The translations under genes were made by a program, and so were the position numbers. A stretch of 64,000 nt of DNA, taken from assembly GCA_002900995.3 (NCBI GenBank), contig CM035308.1:3162001-3226000 (forward strand), read 5' to 3'. The stretch comes from Ganoderma boninense. Its lineage: Eukaryota > Basidiomycota > Agaricomycetes > Polyporales > Polyporaceae. The notes beneath the pieces are model-generated. The model saw nothing but the letters and a program-made list of their open reading frames with translations, had not been told where the DNA came from and made no database searches. Shown here piece by piece: positions 22,420 to 35,100 of the stretch; within the stretch, counting starts at the first letter, position 1; each line of letters starts with the position of its first letter.

Positions 22420-22940
22420 TAAGGCTGAACATAGGTCCAGGTTTCATGCAGTTCAACCTGGCTTGAACCTAGATATTTACCTGTAGGTTGTGATCTGTAG
22501 GTTACAGGTACTTGTGCTATGAATCAGCCACAAATCTGAATCAGCCATCTTGGAAAAAGTGACCTGGATCTGTAGGTTTGGATATGGGTCACTTGTAGGT
22601 TGATTCACACTTTGACAGCCAAAAATAGCATAAATTGAAGGCTTTAGTTAATAAATTGTCCTTGTATAGCTTAATACTGCATGTATAAGCATAATTCTAG
22701 CACAAAAAAGACTACTAACACTCAATAATAGGTTAAAATCTTCAATAGTAGCTGAGAAAATACTATATTTAGTATTCAAATCAAATCAATGATTTGACCT
22801 ATAACTTATAGGTTTGCTACCTGTAGGTTGTAGGTGAAAAGTTGATTTGATTCATACAGATCCCAATCAAGCTTTTGAAAGTGGCCAAACCTGCAGGTAC
22901 AGATCCCAATCAACCATAGGTTGACCTACGTTCAGCCTTA
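22420..22940 (+). mobile_element. Non-autonomous hAT-like element B2 (521 bp)
   Basis: TAAGGCTGAACATAGGTC... to ...GACCTACGTTCAGCCTTA, flanked by ACGAGGAT at 22412-22419 and 22941-22948. It is not inside the hAT but in an upstream exon of the same host gene: the minus-strand codons WRSPSS lead directly into SIEDSSPP once the insert is removed. Confidence 0.95.
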
Positions 22941-24976
22941 ACGAGGATGGACTGCGCCATCCGTGCGGGGTGTTCTCGTGCAGTGAAGACGGTCCCGGGA
23001 GATCGTTGTTGTCCGCATCTATTACATCGTCCACCACGAAAAAGATGTGCTCTTGCTTTGTGTACTCCGCGGCATCCGAAGCATACTCTAGTTCATCCGG
23101 GAGAGTGCCTTCTAAACGGCCCTGCTCTAGCAGTTCTTGTTTGATTGCCTGTGGGTCGTCGTCGTCGTCGTCGCCAGAGTGAGGAGAGTCCAGGTGGTCC
23201 ATATTGTGGTCCTCCTGATGAGCGGATGATGTGGCCGGGGTTGTAGGAGGCGGGGAGGCAGCGGCGGAGGAGGGCCTCGAGGGTGATGGGGCTGCCAATG
23301 CAGAGCGCGACTGAGCGGGACTGTCTGACAGAGCTCTGCTTCGTGAACAGGTGCGATTCCTGGATGCGGAGACCGACCGTACTGCTGTCATTGTAGAAGG
23401 TCGGCGGCGAGGGGGTAGTAAGGGCAACACCGGCACAACTGCTCGACCGCGACGTGAGCGGGACGGAACACAAAATGGTGCACGGGTTTGCTCACTACGG
23501 CTTGGACCCCCGGGAGCAATGACAGGCTGAAAAGCCAATACCGACGTGGTGGGAACTGTGTCCGGGAGTGTGCGAAGCCCCGGTGGTCCCTTCTTCTTGC
23601 GCTTGTCGATCTTAAGCTCAGGAGCGGTCTGACGGTCTGCGTCCTGTTGCACTCCCTTGGTCTTGTTTTTCTGAGCCTTCTTCGGCTGTTCGTCCACAGC
23701 CTCCATGGCATCCGTGGGGGAATCCTCGCCTGGGTCTTCGTTTGAAGTCTTCTTTGGCTTCCTGAGGAACACCTCCAATGCTAGTGGAGCGTTCTCCTCT
23801 ACAATGTCAGCAACAGTACCATCTGGTCGCATATCTACAGGGGAAGGGGGCGGTGAGATCTCTGGAAGGGGCACAAAGGGTACTGCGCCAACATTACCTG
23901 ATGGTGGCCCCTTCTTGGCTTTTCGGAGGAGATGGCTCGGTATTGTGCAGTGAACCACTCCAGAGGCTGAAACCCCTGCAGAACTACCTTTGCGTGCTTG
24001 ATATTTTTCTTCCCAATGTCCGCGCAACAGCGGTAGTAGTACTCATAGTCGACATAAGCCGCGGCGGCATTACCGCCAGCAACACTCAGCGAACAAGCAG
24101 ACTTTTTGAGAATGCACCTGTGGCAGGAAGTCGAAACGAGGCCGCAAAAGTGGCAAGGGTGGTTGCCCTGCTTACATGCATTGCAAGGGCAAAGCTGCGA
24201 AGCCAAAGTATCAGCATTTGATAGCCCAATGAAAAGTAAGGAAAGCTGTAATACGTGTAGGTACCACTTCCACGGGACTTTATGCTCCTCCATGTCACCG
24301 GCTGCACGTTTCCGCTTCACCTTCAGACCTTGTGCATGATCCACCTGAGCCTCCTCCGCTTTTCACTTACCCTTGACACCCGAGCTTGTAGCCGGAGCTT
24401 GGGACGCTGTCGTCGCCTTGCGTCTAGGCTGTTCGCGGACTCGGGACGTCGCACGCTTGGCCCTTGCACTCTTGCGAGGTACCTGCGGGTGCTCTTCCTC
24501 GACGTCGTCAATCTCTTCCTCTCCGTCTGAGGCTATGGACTGCGCATCTGCTGCCATACTGGTTCCCAGACAGGCTGAGTGACGCCCCAGACGCTCGGCG
24601 GACTGCCCTCGACAAGTCTGAGACCAACCCCTGCACGCGCTGGTAAATCCAGGCTGAGAGCGGCCCCTGCCTGTGCTGCCCACTGTGGTCTGAGAGCGGC
24701 CCCTGCGTGTGGTGCTCCTCCGGATGCTCTTCGGGAGATGCCCCGCCGGGTTCCGGAGGTGGGTTTGGTGCTGCGAGAATAGGTTCTGGAAATACCGGAT
24801 AGAAGCAATGAGTGGTTAATATGGACAGCAGAAAGACATGTAATATACGTACAATCAATGTAAGGCTCCCACCATTTGGTCTGGACCTCCTCCAAGCTGT
24901 CGTCCAAGAAGCCAAGGCATGTGTACTATACTAAGATGTTTGGATGTCGTTTGAATTTAACTTATAATCATGTCAG

Positions 24977-26899
24977 ATGGACACTGTAGGGACGAATGCT
25001 CTGAAAAGGCGAGCACGAGCTGAATCACAAGGTACTTAGTATTTCTGAGCACCAGATGATCGTTAAATGTCCTTTCTAGCGTCGGAATCTGTGCCGACAA
25101 GGAAACAGGTCCGTCTAAAGCTTCCTACACCGACCCGGGACATTCCCGGCGTGTTCTTAAACGCCAGCGAATCTCCGGAACGATCTCTACAGTAAGCTAT
25201 CGGTTGGACTCTGATCGCCACGACCATACTAACCTGGGGGAATTATAAAAGTGAATCAGAGTCGGAGACACGCCGGGGGGCCCTGCGCCAGGATACACCA
25301 GCACCGGGGCCTTCAAGACGGACGGAGTCCGAGGAAGAGTCAAGCAACGAGGAGCCCTTGATGTATCATCCGGACTCTCCGGATGAATCGACGCATACGT
25401 CCCGAAGCCTTGGGTACGCCCCTACACTCTCGGTAAGCATACAGAAATATTTTGGAACGAGTTTGAATACCGAAAATCTCTGTCATGCCGCCATGCCACA
25501 GCACTCATCAGAAACCCCGAGATACTCATCGAACGCACACCGGACACAGGCCAATGTGACCGGACGGGATGTGGAGGATTCCGATAGCGATGTACTCATG
25601 GAGCCGTATGTCCCTGGCTCCTTGGATGCATCCGAGTCGTCGTCGCCACAGACAACGCCTGCGACATTGGACGATCCATTTCCTCACGTCCTGTCGCAGG
25701 ACCGTTACAGTGCGCCACTTCCTGATGTCCCGATACTTTCAACTGATGCCGTGGCGCACTTTGTCTACCGTCCGGAATCATCGAATGCATCAACACCAGA
25801 TCCAGCCCAGCAGATGTCAACTCGCAGTACCCCGTCGGACGAGCCACTTATGTACGTAGCAAGCTCTCCTCCACCGCACACGGGCCAGAGCACAAGTGGG
25901 AGCTCTACATCGGACCAACCGATCATGTACATAGCTGACTCTCCGCCACCACGCGAGGATCGGAGTTCAAGTGGTAGCTCCACATCAAACCGGCCCATCA
26001 TGTATGTTCCAAACTCTCCGCCCCCACAGACGGACCGGAGCACTAGTCGCAGTTCAACATCGAACCAGCCGATTATGTTTATACCCAACTCTCCTCCGCA
26101 ACCCACTGAGCAGACGTCAAGCCGCAGCCGGACGTCAAGCCGCAGCTCAGCTTCGCAGCCCATCATGTATGTGGCCTACTCGCCTTCCCCTCCGAGAGAC
26201 CATGGTCCTGGATCCTCTCACGGAGATGACGGTTCCGAGTCCCCATCACCCCACACTCACCATCACCGACGGCGCGTGTTGGACATGTCAGAGGCTCCTT
26301 CCCCGCCAGACGTATTGCCGGATGACAGGAGGCGACTTTCTAGAAGGCACCGATTCTACTCGCCAGACACCATGGACAAGCTGGCGTCGTCTTCGGACAC
26401 TACTCCCCAGGGACCATCTGATCTCAACGACGCTGGCGAGTCTCCCGCAAATTTGATTCAACGCCTCCGAGTGGACTCTCCCTCGCCTCAGGTACCCATG
26501 GGCGACCGGCAGGATGGAGAACCGGATGTCGCAAGGCAGGGTACACATCCATCGGAGCTGGCATCTCACACCAGGCCTCTCCGACTGGGTGAGATCAACG
26601 CTATGCCCTCGCCCGAACGTTTTGATGTTGCCCTGGACTCTCCATTGCGTTCCGATGCCTCGTTAGAGTCGGAACGTACGCGTCGTTGGGAAGCGGAACG
26701 TTCACGACTAGTTCATGAGATTGCACTGTTCGAGGACCAGCAGGCGAACCTCATGGTGCTTCGAGATTCTGCAGCGGCATTTTTCCCGCGTTCTTGGGAT
26801 GCATATAACACGGCTCTATTGACGAGTTCAGCATTTACCGCAGGCTTATGGAATGAGTGGGATACAAATGGCGGAGAACGGATTAATAACGATGGCTAG
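24977..26899 (+). CDS. Ser/Pro/Asp-rich protein with internal repeats, unknown function
   Basis: Probable exons 24977-25031, 25080-25191, 25252-25432 and 25502-26899. The third intron (25433-25501, gtaagc...cacag) is 69 nt and in frame, so it could also be retained. The protein is about 580 residues, begins MDTVGTNALKRRARAE, and has an acidic start. Between 25830 and 26190 it carries five repeats of about 26 residues around QPIMYIADSPPP, then Pro/Ser-rich sequence and a helical C-terminus (RRWEAERSRLVHEIALFEDQ) ending NNDG. It looks intrinsically disordered with a final coiled segment, with no enzyme motif. Its start is only about 50 bp from the 5' end of the divergent split gene. A CAG precedes the ATG, so an upstream exon cannot be excluded. 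Confidence 0.65.
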
Positions 26900-29800
26900 G
26901 GTACTTGTGAATGGATACATATATGTATATAAAATGACTTCGTGAACATTGAGGCCGACGTACTGGATGGAACTTGCAGAGACCACATGCAGCACAATGC
27001 ATGCACACGACACCTATGCCCATAAGACATAGACATTGCTTGGGTTGAGGCTCTCATGGAGAATGATGTCTTTGGGTGGAGACAGGCATCTCCGGATGGA
27101 GATCACAATCTCTGTATGATGGGGGGGGGGGGGTATGGCTCGGTGGCTCTGGCTAGGACTTAATGGCGGCTACGGAGCCAAGCGCGTTCCCTGATGCGGG
27201 CAAACATCACGTCAAAAAAACTTCTTCCATACATACCCATTTGCCTGCGGCCCAGACCTGCGCCGAACAGAGGATGTCGAATCACCAGGTAGAATTTGTA
27301 TTGGTATTGGCAGTAAGGTTGTCGCTGACACAAGCATAGTAGTCTCACACGTACGATCCTTCCCCCTCGTTACAATAGAACCGAGTGCCAAAGCGGAGTC
27401 TCGAATACGCTAGCAGCGTCTTCATCACTACATTTACACCGAGACTTCCGATTCTGATTTCACACCCTCAGCCTCAGTATCCCCATTGGTATCCCAGTGC
27501 CCGATGCCCATCAGTTCCGGGAGCTTCTGGAAGATCTCCCGCCATTGCACGTCTTTCCACCCCGCTTCGCCCACCATGACTCAACCGGGTCCATGTACCC
27601 CGTCTTCGCGTCGTCGAAATGCAGCGCGCGGAGATCGTTGTCAGCTCCTCGTTCTGGATGACCTGCTGCTGCAGCGGCTACAAGACGCCCTGGCATGTCG
27701 CAGGATGCTTGTATCCGCACGCGATGGCATCGCAAAAATCTCCAGTGCACGGCGACGAAGCTCGCCTCCGTGAGCTGAGCTTTCCCGACGAAGCAGCACA
27801 CGTCTCCGCGTACGGGAGCGTCTCGAGCGTTCGGACCTGGCGCGCGAAGCCGTCGTTGAGCTCAGGGCCTAGTTTGCAGCATGGCATGAGCGCGATAGGG
27901 AGTGACGTGGCGCCCGGGACCTGCGCGAGGTTCACGGTGCCGAGGCGGTGGACGGGCAGGGGTTCGAGGTTGGACGGAGTCGAAGCTGCCGATGTAGTGT
28001 TTCTTCAGGTAACAGCAATATCTCTGGACGACGGCCTCACATTAGTATTTGTGGCCCGGTTTAACGCAAGCCGACGCCTCATCGAAGCTAGGCCGGTTCC
28101 CGTGTTCATGATTAGTGAGGTTTCTACGACAGATGTTGGCGGCATACCGCATCTGCCATTGGTGGAGGCTCGCATGAAATGCCACAGATCTTCTGGAGGT
28201 CATAGGTGCACAGAGCGCGGTTCAGAGATATTCGACACGCGTTTCATTCTATCATGGATAGGAGGCTGGGGAAACGTAAGCATGTCTTTGAAAACGGCGG
28301 ATTGCGACGTGAGATGCCTTTGTAAACGCAGAATTGAATACCACCGGCTATGAACACTAAATTCTCGTCGTCGAACTAGAATTCTGGATCGCGTGGTAGT
28401 CCTTGCCCTAAAGCCGCGGCAGATCCGTCCTCGCTCAGAGAAATGCCACTGAGACAAGCTGGCTCCTGGCGTATCCACATCTGTGTCGCCAGGTCAGGCT
28501 CGCGACAGCTCCTCATCGACCTGATCTGCCCATGGTTCAATAGGTTAGTCAGGCATTCACATCGTCACAACGTACAGTACCTGCAGTACGAGCTGCTCCC
28601 GCTCCTGCTGGACAGCGCACTCTTCACTTTCAGTGCTGGGATGTGATGTCCGGAAGGCGATCGAGTCCGGCAGCGTCTGAGCAAGAAAGTGTTGCGAATA
28701 GTGTCAAGATCATGGAGACTACGTAACGTGATGCGTGGTGCACCTACGTTGTGGTGTCACGGAAATGAGGGAATAATAGCCACGCGAAGCGGGAGACACC
28801 CCACGCCGACGAACAAGCCGTTGCGGAACTTCAGTTCCAGGGTACGATGGGGTGGGTGCCAGCCAGAGCGTATCGTGGCTGGCAGAGAAGATGTCAGGTT
28901 TCGCAGATGAAGATAGTTTTAGACCACAGGGATGACGGCTGGAAGAGGGACAGCGCACCGTCTTGCAAAGGCGGGAATATTCCGGGACGGCACGAAGGTG
29001 GCAGAAACGCACGGTTTGGCGGCAGAGCTAATGACAGCGGCCCTCCGAGGGGTTTCACGTTCGATAACAGCTGGTGGTCGCCGGTAGATGTGGGCAGATC
29101 AGTCAGTCCGGATAGCATAGTGACAGTGCACTTCGCAGCTGGGCGTGAGGGCACAGTCCCTGAGGTCAAAAGGTCCCTGACGCAAACTGCATCCCGCGGA
29201 TTGACATGAGAGAAGAAAAAGGTCAATACGACCACTGAAATGGCGAAATCTGATATGTTCTCCATATCCAGGGGTCGATCCCAGCTGTCCATTTGTCCAC
29301 AGGTATTCGTGAGATGCCGCCAGACACGTTGCGAGTCTCAATGAAAAGGATACGTAAGAATATGCTAAGCATGCACAAATCAAGACATAACGTACCGGAT
29401 CGTATCCATGCGCCCCTCCTGCGTACCGTCATATCCTCCGCCTAGTAGGTCCTGCACTTGTGAGCTCGTTGAACGAAGCCGTGTACACGTAGACTTCGCG
29501 GAAACGTTCGAGTGGAGTGTCTCAGAGTCAGAAAGGTCCTAGACAGGTGTTGTACGAAGCGATGTCGAGAAACGAAGCCGAAGGTCGCGCAAAGGAGGAC
29601 AAGAGGCGGGATCTGGTGTCTACACAGTTGGAGAGTTGACGCAACTGCCCCCAGATTAGCATCGGGTGCCGGAATACAGATTGAAGAAGGGGGTTTTGTC
29701 CAGTGGGTGAACTACGAGGAGATTGGGAGATGTCGATGACAAGGTGCTGCAGGCGGACCAGAGCGGTGATGTTGGCTGATGTTGGGTGGCAGGGGCGAGG

Positions 29801-30534
29801 CGCTTGTGTTGCCGGATTTGGGTGGCATCCCCGTCTTCGCCCGAGCCTCCAAGCCGCCCAACCCCGTGTGGGGTGAACTCTAGACTTCCGCGGCTTTCAT
29901 TGAACACCTTCTTTCGAGGCTGACCTGAATACTTTCTCTCACACCCAGCGGGTCTGCATTTTGCCACTGAGCGCGACTTCATCAGTTCTGCGTGTCCATG
30001 TCAGTACTACTAGTAGAACGACACCACAGGCAAGTTGAACAAATTTGATTCGTCACTCAGGGCGATTGCTTCTGTTGTATATCTCGTCTTGTAGTCCACG
30101 TCTATTTAGTTTGAATAAGAAATTCTGTGCTGGGCCCGTACCCTTGACCCGCTATAAGCATTTATTTCCTTCGCAACGAGATCGCAGTCAGTAGCCAGCT
30201 GATTATTGTCCTGTACGCATAGCTGCACTTCCGCGGGTTGAGCAGGATCCGTGGCGGTTACAGCACTTTGTCAACGTCGGCCAGGTGCTGCATTCATCCA
30301 TCACCACCTACCTTACTGGCTGCAACCATAATCGTCGCATTCACCACCACGGTCTTTTTGGCGCAAATCCCCTCCACTGACCTTGACCTATCGACCACTT
30401 GTCTTTCTAGCGGAAGCTCCGAGTCCTCAGAGAGGTGTTAACTTGTGAACATCGTCAGGTATGTAACGAGTCTACAAATCAAGCTTTGTCATTATTAACA
30501 TGTTCTACGTTACCAGTTAGTATACTCGTAGAGA
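26900..30534. other. Unidentified coding fragments, probably minus-strand spliced genes
   Basis: Poly-G run at about 27121-27133. On the minus strand several pieces look coding: DLLGGGYDGTQEGRMDTIR followed across an intron (gtacgttatg...ttgag, about 29420-29340) by LATCLAASHEYLWTNGQLGS and TPGYGEHIRFRHFSGRIDLF; a frame at 27935-27678 rich in cysteine; and a basic C-terminal stretch at 27348-27160 ending RERAWLRSRH. I could not join them into a gene or recognise a family. Plus-strand frames of up to 244 codons overlap and look like shadows. 29.9-30.5 kb shows nothing I can support. Confidence 0.3.
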
Positions 30535-31415
30535 TCAAAATTGAACTGAACTGACTGATAGATCCAAATGAGGAATCAAGGTCCCGCATTGCTGTAGTGC
30601 TCGGACGAGTGCAAACGCTAGCTGTGGATGCTCGTCGAGGAGCTTACGAGCCTCAGATGGGCGTGTAACAATAAAGGCCTAGGCATCGTGAGCGAGTGTG
30701 TGACGCCTGGCATCAAGACGAGCTAGATCCCACCTTCATGCTCGCAAGAACACGGAGTATCTCTTCAGTGTCCATTGACCCCAGAACATTCTCGATAAAT
30801 TCGGCTGCATTTGACCCGGATGGCAGGTACGCCCCTCGAAATGTCCTGCCACTGAGGCTTCCAGAAGGGCAACTACTTGTGGATGGCTGTGCGTGGCTGA
30901 TGGTGGCCGTGTTGTCAATCATTGGCTCAGGTTCCGCCATGTTGACGCGTAGGAGGCGGCCACGAAGTTCATGTAAATGAAACTTGCGGACGGCCTTTAG
31001 AGCTGTTTGGTGGTCTATGATCGTCTGTGTATCAGCATGCATGGTAGTTGGGGAGAGACGGTATACTCATAGGCTTACCACGGAACTCGCAAAACCCGAA
31101 ACCTTTGAAAATCCGAGTTCCCTTTTCAACAACGCGGCTATATGACGGCATTAGTCTACGCTTATGATCAAGAGCTACGCACAATACCGAAATTCAATAA
31201 CTTCTCCAACCTCCTCAAAAAGCCGAGCCAATTCATCCTAGAACGAAACACTTTGAGCACCCAATTCCGGTCACAGTTCGTTGTAGGAGGTGGCTATACT
31301 TCGGTAGCTCTATACTCGATGTTCCCCACTAGTAGAGACTGGCAAAGTTGATACGTAAGACTTCATGAGGGCAAATCTATACTCACCGAAGACGACCTTA
31401 CTCATGACGGGGAAT
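30535..31415 (-). CDS. CSTF2/Rna15-like RNA 3'-end cleavage factor subunit (RRM plus hinge)
   Basis: Begins MSKVVFVGNIEYRATE at 31415 and is spliced through several 45-70 nt introns. An RRM follows: RNP2 VVFVGN, ELARLFEEVGEVIEFR, RNP1 KGFGFCEF, then ALKAVRKFHLHELRGRLLRV. After a Ser/Pro linker comes the hinge expected of CstF-64: AAEFIENVLGSMDTEEILRV and, after an intron, AFIVTRPSEARKLLDEHPQLA...ALVRALQQCGTLIPHLDLSV, ending SSVQF. In known homologues the RRM binds the U/GU-rich RNA downstream of the cleavage site and the hinge contacts CstF-77/Rna14, in the nucleus. About 195 residues: the usual Pro/Gly-rich region and C-terminal domain are missing, so it is either a short paralogue or its last exons were not recognised. 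No premature stop seen. Confidence 0.85.
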
Positions 31416-32166
31416 TCAGAGGAGTGCAACGTATGGAGACTATCGTCCGAAGCTTCTTGACATGGATCGTAGCCTTCAGCGGTCCGACACGGCGCAGGTG
31501 ACGGGCAGCGACGTGAGGTTCGCGATTTGTGCGGAGTTTGGTCTGTCAGATTTGCTTCGAATCCGCCCAGCACCCCCGATATTCGGTGCATCGCCTACTC
31601 GGGGCTCGTACTATTCTATCGAAGGCTCGCAGTGGCCTATGGACACGTGCTCCCGTTGCGTCAACATCCTATGGGAAAGGCGGAACTTAGACGGCACCAG
31701 CGGCGATTCAGCGGTGGTTCTCTGTAGTGTATTGTCAGGGGAAACCGAGGGAAGCGAACAATGCCTCTGGCTTCAAGCCAATGGAGATGCAGCAGCGAAT
31801 TTGGCGGAGATGCAACGGGTTGGAAGATACGCATAGCAAAGTTAGTCGAAGTCAGCCGAGGTTCGATCGTGATGTGTTGACGCGGAATCGCGGAATATTT
31901 TGGTGACTACCAGCCTTTCATTGTGTAATAATCACGGTGGCACTCTGAATTGTTGACTGCCGCTACTATTCACTGAAAATGCACTAAGACAAAATCCATT
32001 GCAGTTTACTGTAGAAGCTGACTTCGCCATGGCGCCGCTCGTCAATCGGACCCGGAGAGCATTACACTGAACTGTACGATACGACGATGAGAGGGAAGAC
32101 AGTGTTTGCATGACAACCTAAACCAAGTATTTCGTCGATATTATCTGTAGGAGTTCCAGTGTTCAC
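31416..32166. other. Intergenic region between divergent and convergent gene ends
   Basis: A plus-strand frame of 124 codons (31462-31836) overlaps the promoter side of the CSTF2-like gene and shows no recognisable feature. The remainder is AT-richer and without a gene I can support. Confidence 0.35.
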
Positions 32167-35100
32167 CTAGAGAGAGCCTGAAGCTTTCCGCTTCTGCTTC
32201 CGAGTCGTACTCGGTCCAGCACCTGGGAACGGACCGTCGCTCGACCCGTTTTCGGGATATGATCGGGACGTGGAGTGTCCTGTACGGCGAATGCGATCGT
32301 TCTGGTCTACCTGCATCATGCTTGAGTCTCTGAATTGTCCGTCGAGGACTATCGCAGTCCGATGACCAGGGTGGGACACACGGCTCGAGTGGGCCCCGCG
32401 AGGAACGCGCCCCTCGGTAGTGTTCACGATCCCGTGCATTGACGTTTGAGGCTGTCGTGCGGTCTGCTTGTCGGTAAACGCACAAAATAAATAAATGATC
32501 ACAACGTTCACCGTCCGCAAAAAGCTCACCATCCGACTGCGGTGACGCTCAGTGGCGACGCTGCCATGCTTGTCGTTTGCCTTCTCTCCACCAGTACTGC
32601 GCGTGGTCTCTCTGCCTCCGGGTTCTTGCGAACGAGGCTTGGATCCACGTCTTGCGTCTCGTTTTATGGAAGTACGATGTCCCTGATCACTTTGACCTCT
32701 GGCTCTCTGGGGAACAGGATCCACGGATGATCGTCCGACGTCGAATCCAGAACGATTATCGATGGCTGCCGATGACGAAGGTGGAACCGCATGGGAGCCC
32801 GAGTCACGCACAAAGTGGAACCTCTGCGTGTTACTACCAGCCCCACTCCGAGGATGCGCAAATGGCTGGGAGTGGCGAGCCACAGATGAGCGAAGGTGTG
32901 GAGGAACTCCTGCTGAGGTCGAGGCATCAAGCGAGGCCTTGCCCTTTCCAGACCCAGTGGCTTTGTACGCGACAGGATGCGGGGGCTTGTATGACCCGTG
33001 AACAGGCTGGTATGAGTGAACCGTAGACGGTGACGGAGGTCTGTCAGTAGATTTTTCAGCTCGAGGCCGGGCCGAACTACGATCACGCGAGTATTCTCTC
33101 CCCACAGGATTTCGAGGAATACCCGAGACAGCCGTTTTGGTATCGGTGTCCTGGACTCGATGCAAATATTTGGCGAATTTTGGCAGAGATTCATCAGCGG
33201 AAGACGCAGGGGACCTCGCACTATACTCTAGTAAGCACAGCTGATTTGTCGTTGTGAAATGGGAAACACTGACCGTTTCCGTCCTGTAGAACGACTTTGC
33301 CGGTCTCTGTATTCCGCTGGTGGACCAAAGAATTCCTCGACTGTCACGCATTCGTTGAAATCCTTTTGTTTCTTGCGCAAGGTCGCGAGGTCGCAGTCGC
33401 TTTTAAGTCTGAGAAATAGTTCGCAGTACGGTTGAGCGTCGAGTCTAGTTCTTGCAATGGGTTCCTCGCCGAAGATGAGGGCTACATAACCTCAGTACTC
33501 AGGCGACTAGCGATAATCTCCATCACTTGCCTTCGAAGCCCCCAGGGGATTTCTGAAAGTCAATCGCATGATCCCCACCATCACGCAATGCTTCCTCGAG
33601 GTCGCGAAATTCCTGAGCTGACAGCTCGGCGATCCCGCGGCTAGCGCTACGATGGGTCTTCGGAAACACTCCAAGCCAGGGCACCTTATCGTAAGGCCAG
33701 TTTATGGAAGAGAGCCCGGCCTTGGCCATCCCCCACAGCCACGACCTTCCAGGCCATCTGTCCATAGAAGTCAGTGATCCTCCAGCTTTTTCTAGCAGAA
33801 GAAATAGTGGTGAGCACCCATTACTGCTATCGAAACTGAATACACTACTGACTGAAGCGATCGATGATCGTCTTCGTGACAACTCGCCTTTGAGTCGCAT
33901 CTTGGACAGTTGGGGTTGACGAAGGTGCGCGTGTCCGCGGCCGTTGATTGACCGCCGTGAGCGCCATGGAATAGTCGTGGTCGTCGCTGTTCTCCGCCTT
34001 GAAACTCTTGACACTTTCTTTGTCAGACGCAGACGAGAGTTCCATGTTCACATCACCTTCGGACCCAGACGCCTGGGAGAACTCGGCGTCCAGATCGTCT
34101 TGCAACCCAGGCTGATTGGAGGGTTCAACGTCTAGATCACCATCAGACCCTGCTGCCTCGGAGATTTCAACGTCCATATCGTCTTCAGACGCGATCATGG
34201 AGGCGACATCTAAACTTGAGTTTCGCTGTCTATCCCCATCGGGGTTGCTGCAAGCAACTCGGAGTCAGATATGGTCATCCACAATCTACTGTTTGCATAC
34301 CGGATGTAGTTGATCAGGCGGCTCTCTACAGAGTCGGGTTTGCTAAGGAAGTCCATGAACTACAATATAGCATGAGTAATCGATGGTGAAACAGTGGAAT
34401 TTAGGGTTATTGTACACTCACGCCGACGACGTCTGGGGTTTCTAGCACTTTGAAGCCTTGGCTATCCTCGACCTTGGGGTCTACCGCCACTGTCGCCGAT
34501 TGAAATCCCCATGTAACCAAATAGCGGAGTGACTGTAGAGCTTAGCGTGAGTACAAACCGCCGTGAGATCAGGTATCACGAATCGTACCAGTGCTTGAAG
34601 GTCATCCAAGAAATTACGCCAAGCGGTTTCAGAGTCCCCGACATGGGCTACTCCCACCGTCTCCGCTGCAACAAACTGGGCGAGGACGTCTCTCCAATCA
34701 TTTTGTTGAGTCTGAAACAATAGGAAGCAGCGGTTAATGACGTCCGGATCATTGACATCGACCTCTGCCACGCGAGTTGTTAGTGATCGCCAGCAAACCA
34801 TAGTACGTAAAATTGAACCACCATGACGCTGTCGCTGGATACGTCCCAATTCCTGCACAACGTTTGCCTCGAAGAAGCGAGAGTATACGGTCTTGATGTC
34901 TGATCGTTGGCGAAGGTACTCAGTCCACTGGAGCTGCACTGCTTCCGTTGAAACACCGGTGGCCTGCTGGAGGTGGCGGAAGGCGTCTAAGAAGACGTTG
35001 AACGTGGCGTCCACAAGATCGTGTTCGGTCACGAAGACGCCCCGATTTTCTTGTTTCCCCCTGTTGGGATTAATGGCTACAGCGGACGGATCGTGCCGCG

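Larger units (their letters stand above)
11975..24930 (-). pseudogene. Large spliced gene of unknown function, split by three transposon insertions
   Basis: Minus-strand coding runs from about 24930 to a stop at 11975. In order: KWWEPYID exon; Pro/acidic-rich exons; a Cys-rich segment (CPCNACKQGNHPCHFCG..., near 24160-24100) that could bind zinc; a long Lys/Ser/Pro-rich middle with an acidic DDDDDD run; then helical C-terminal sequence (ELNQLEANIQTQC, LREQVSDLVDGRTGG) and a Pro-rich tail. It is interrupted at 22420-22940, 13562-21892 and 12929-13387. Deleting each insert plus one target duplication restores the frame (for example GNIK|ELNQ and TTIN|QVC). Stops also lie in frame at 24363-24365 (TGA), 12584-12586 (TGA) and 12545-12547 (TAG), each one transition from CGA or CAG. 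The 5' exon lacks an in-frame ATG, so earlier exons are missing or unseen. Function unknown; it could itself be old transposon cargo. Confidence 0.7.
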
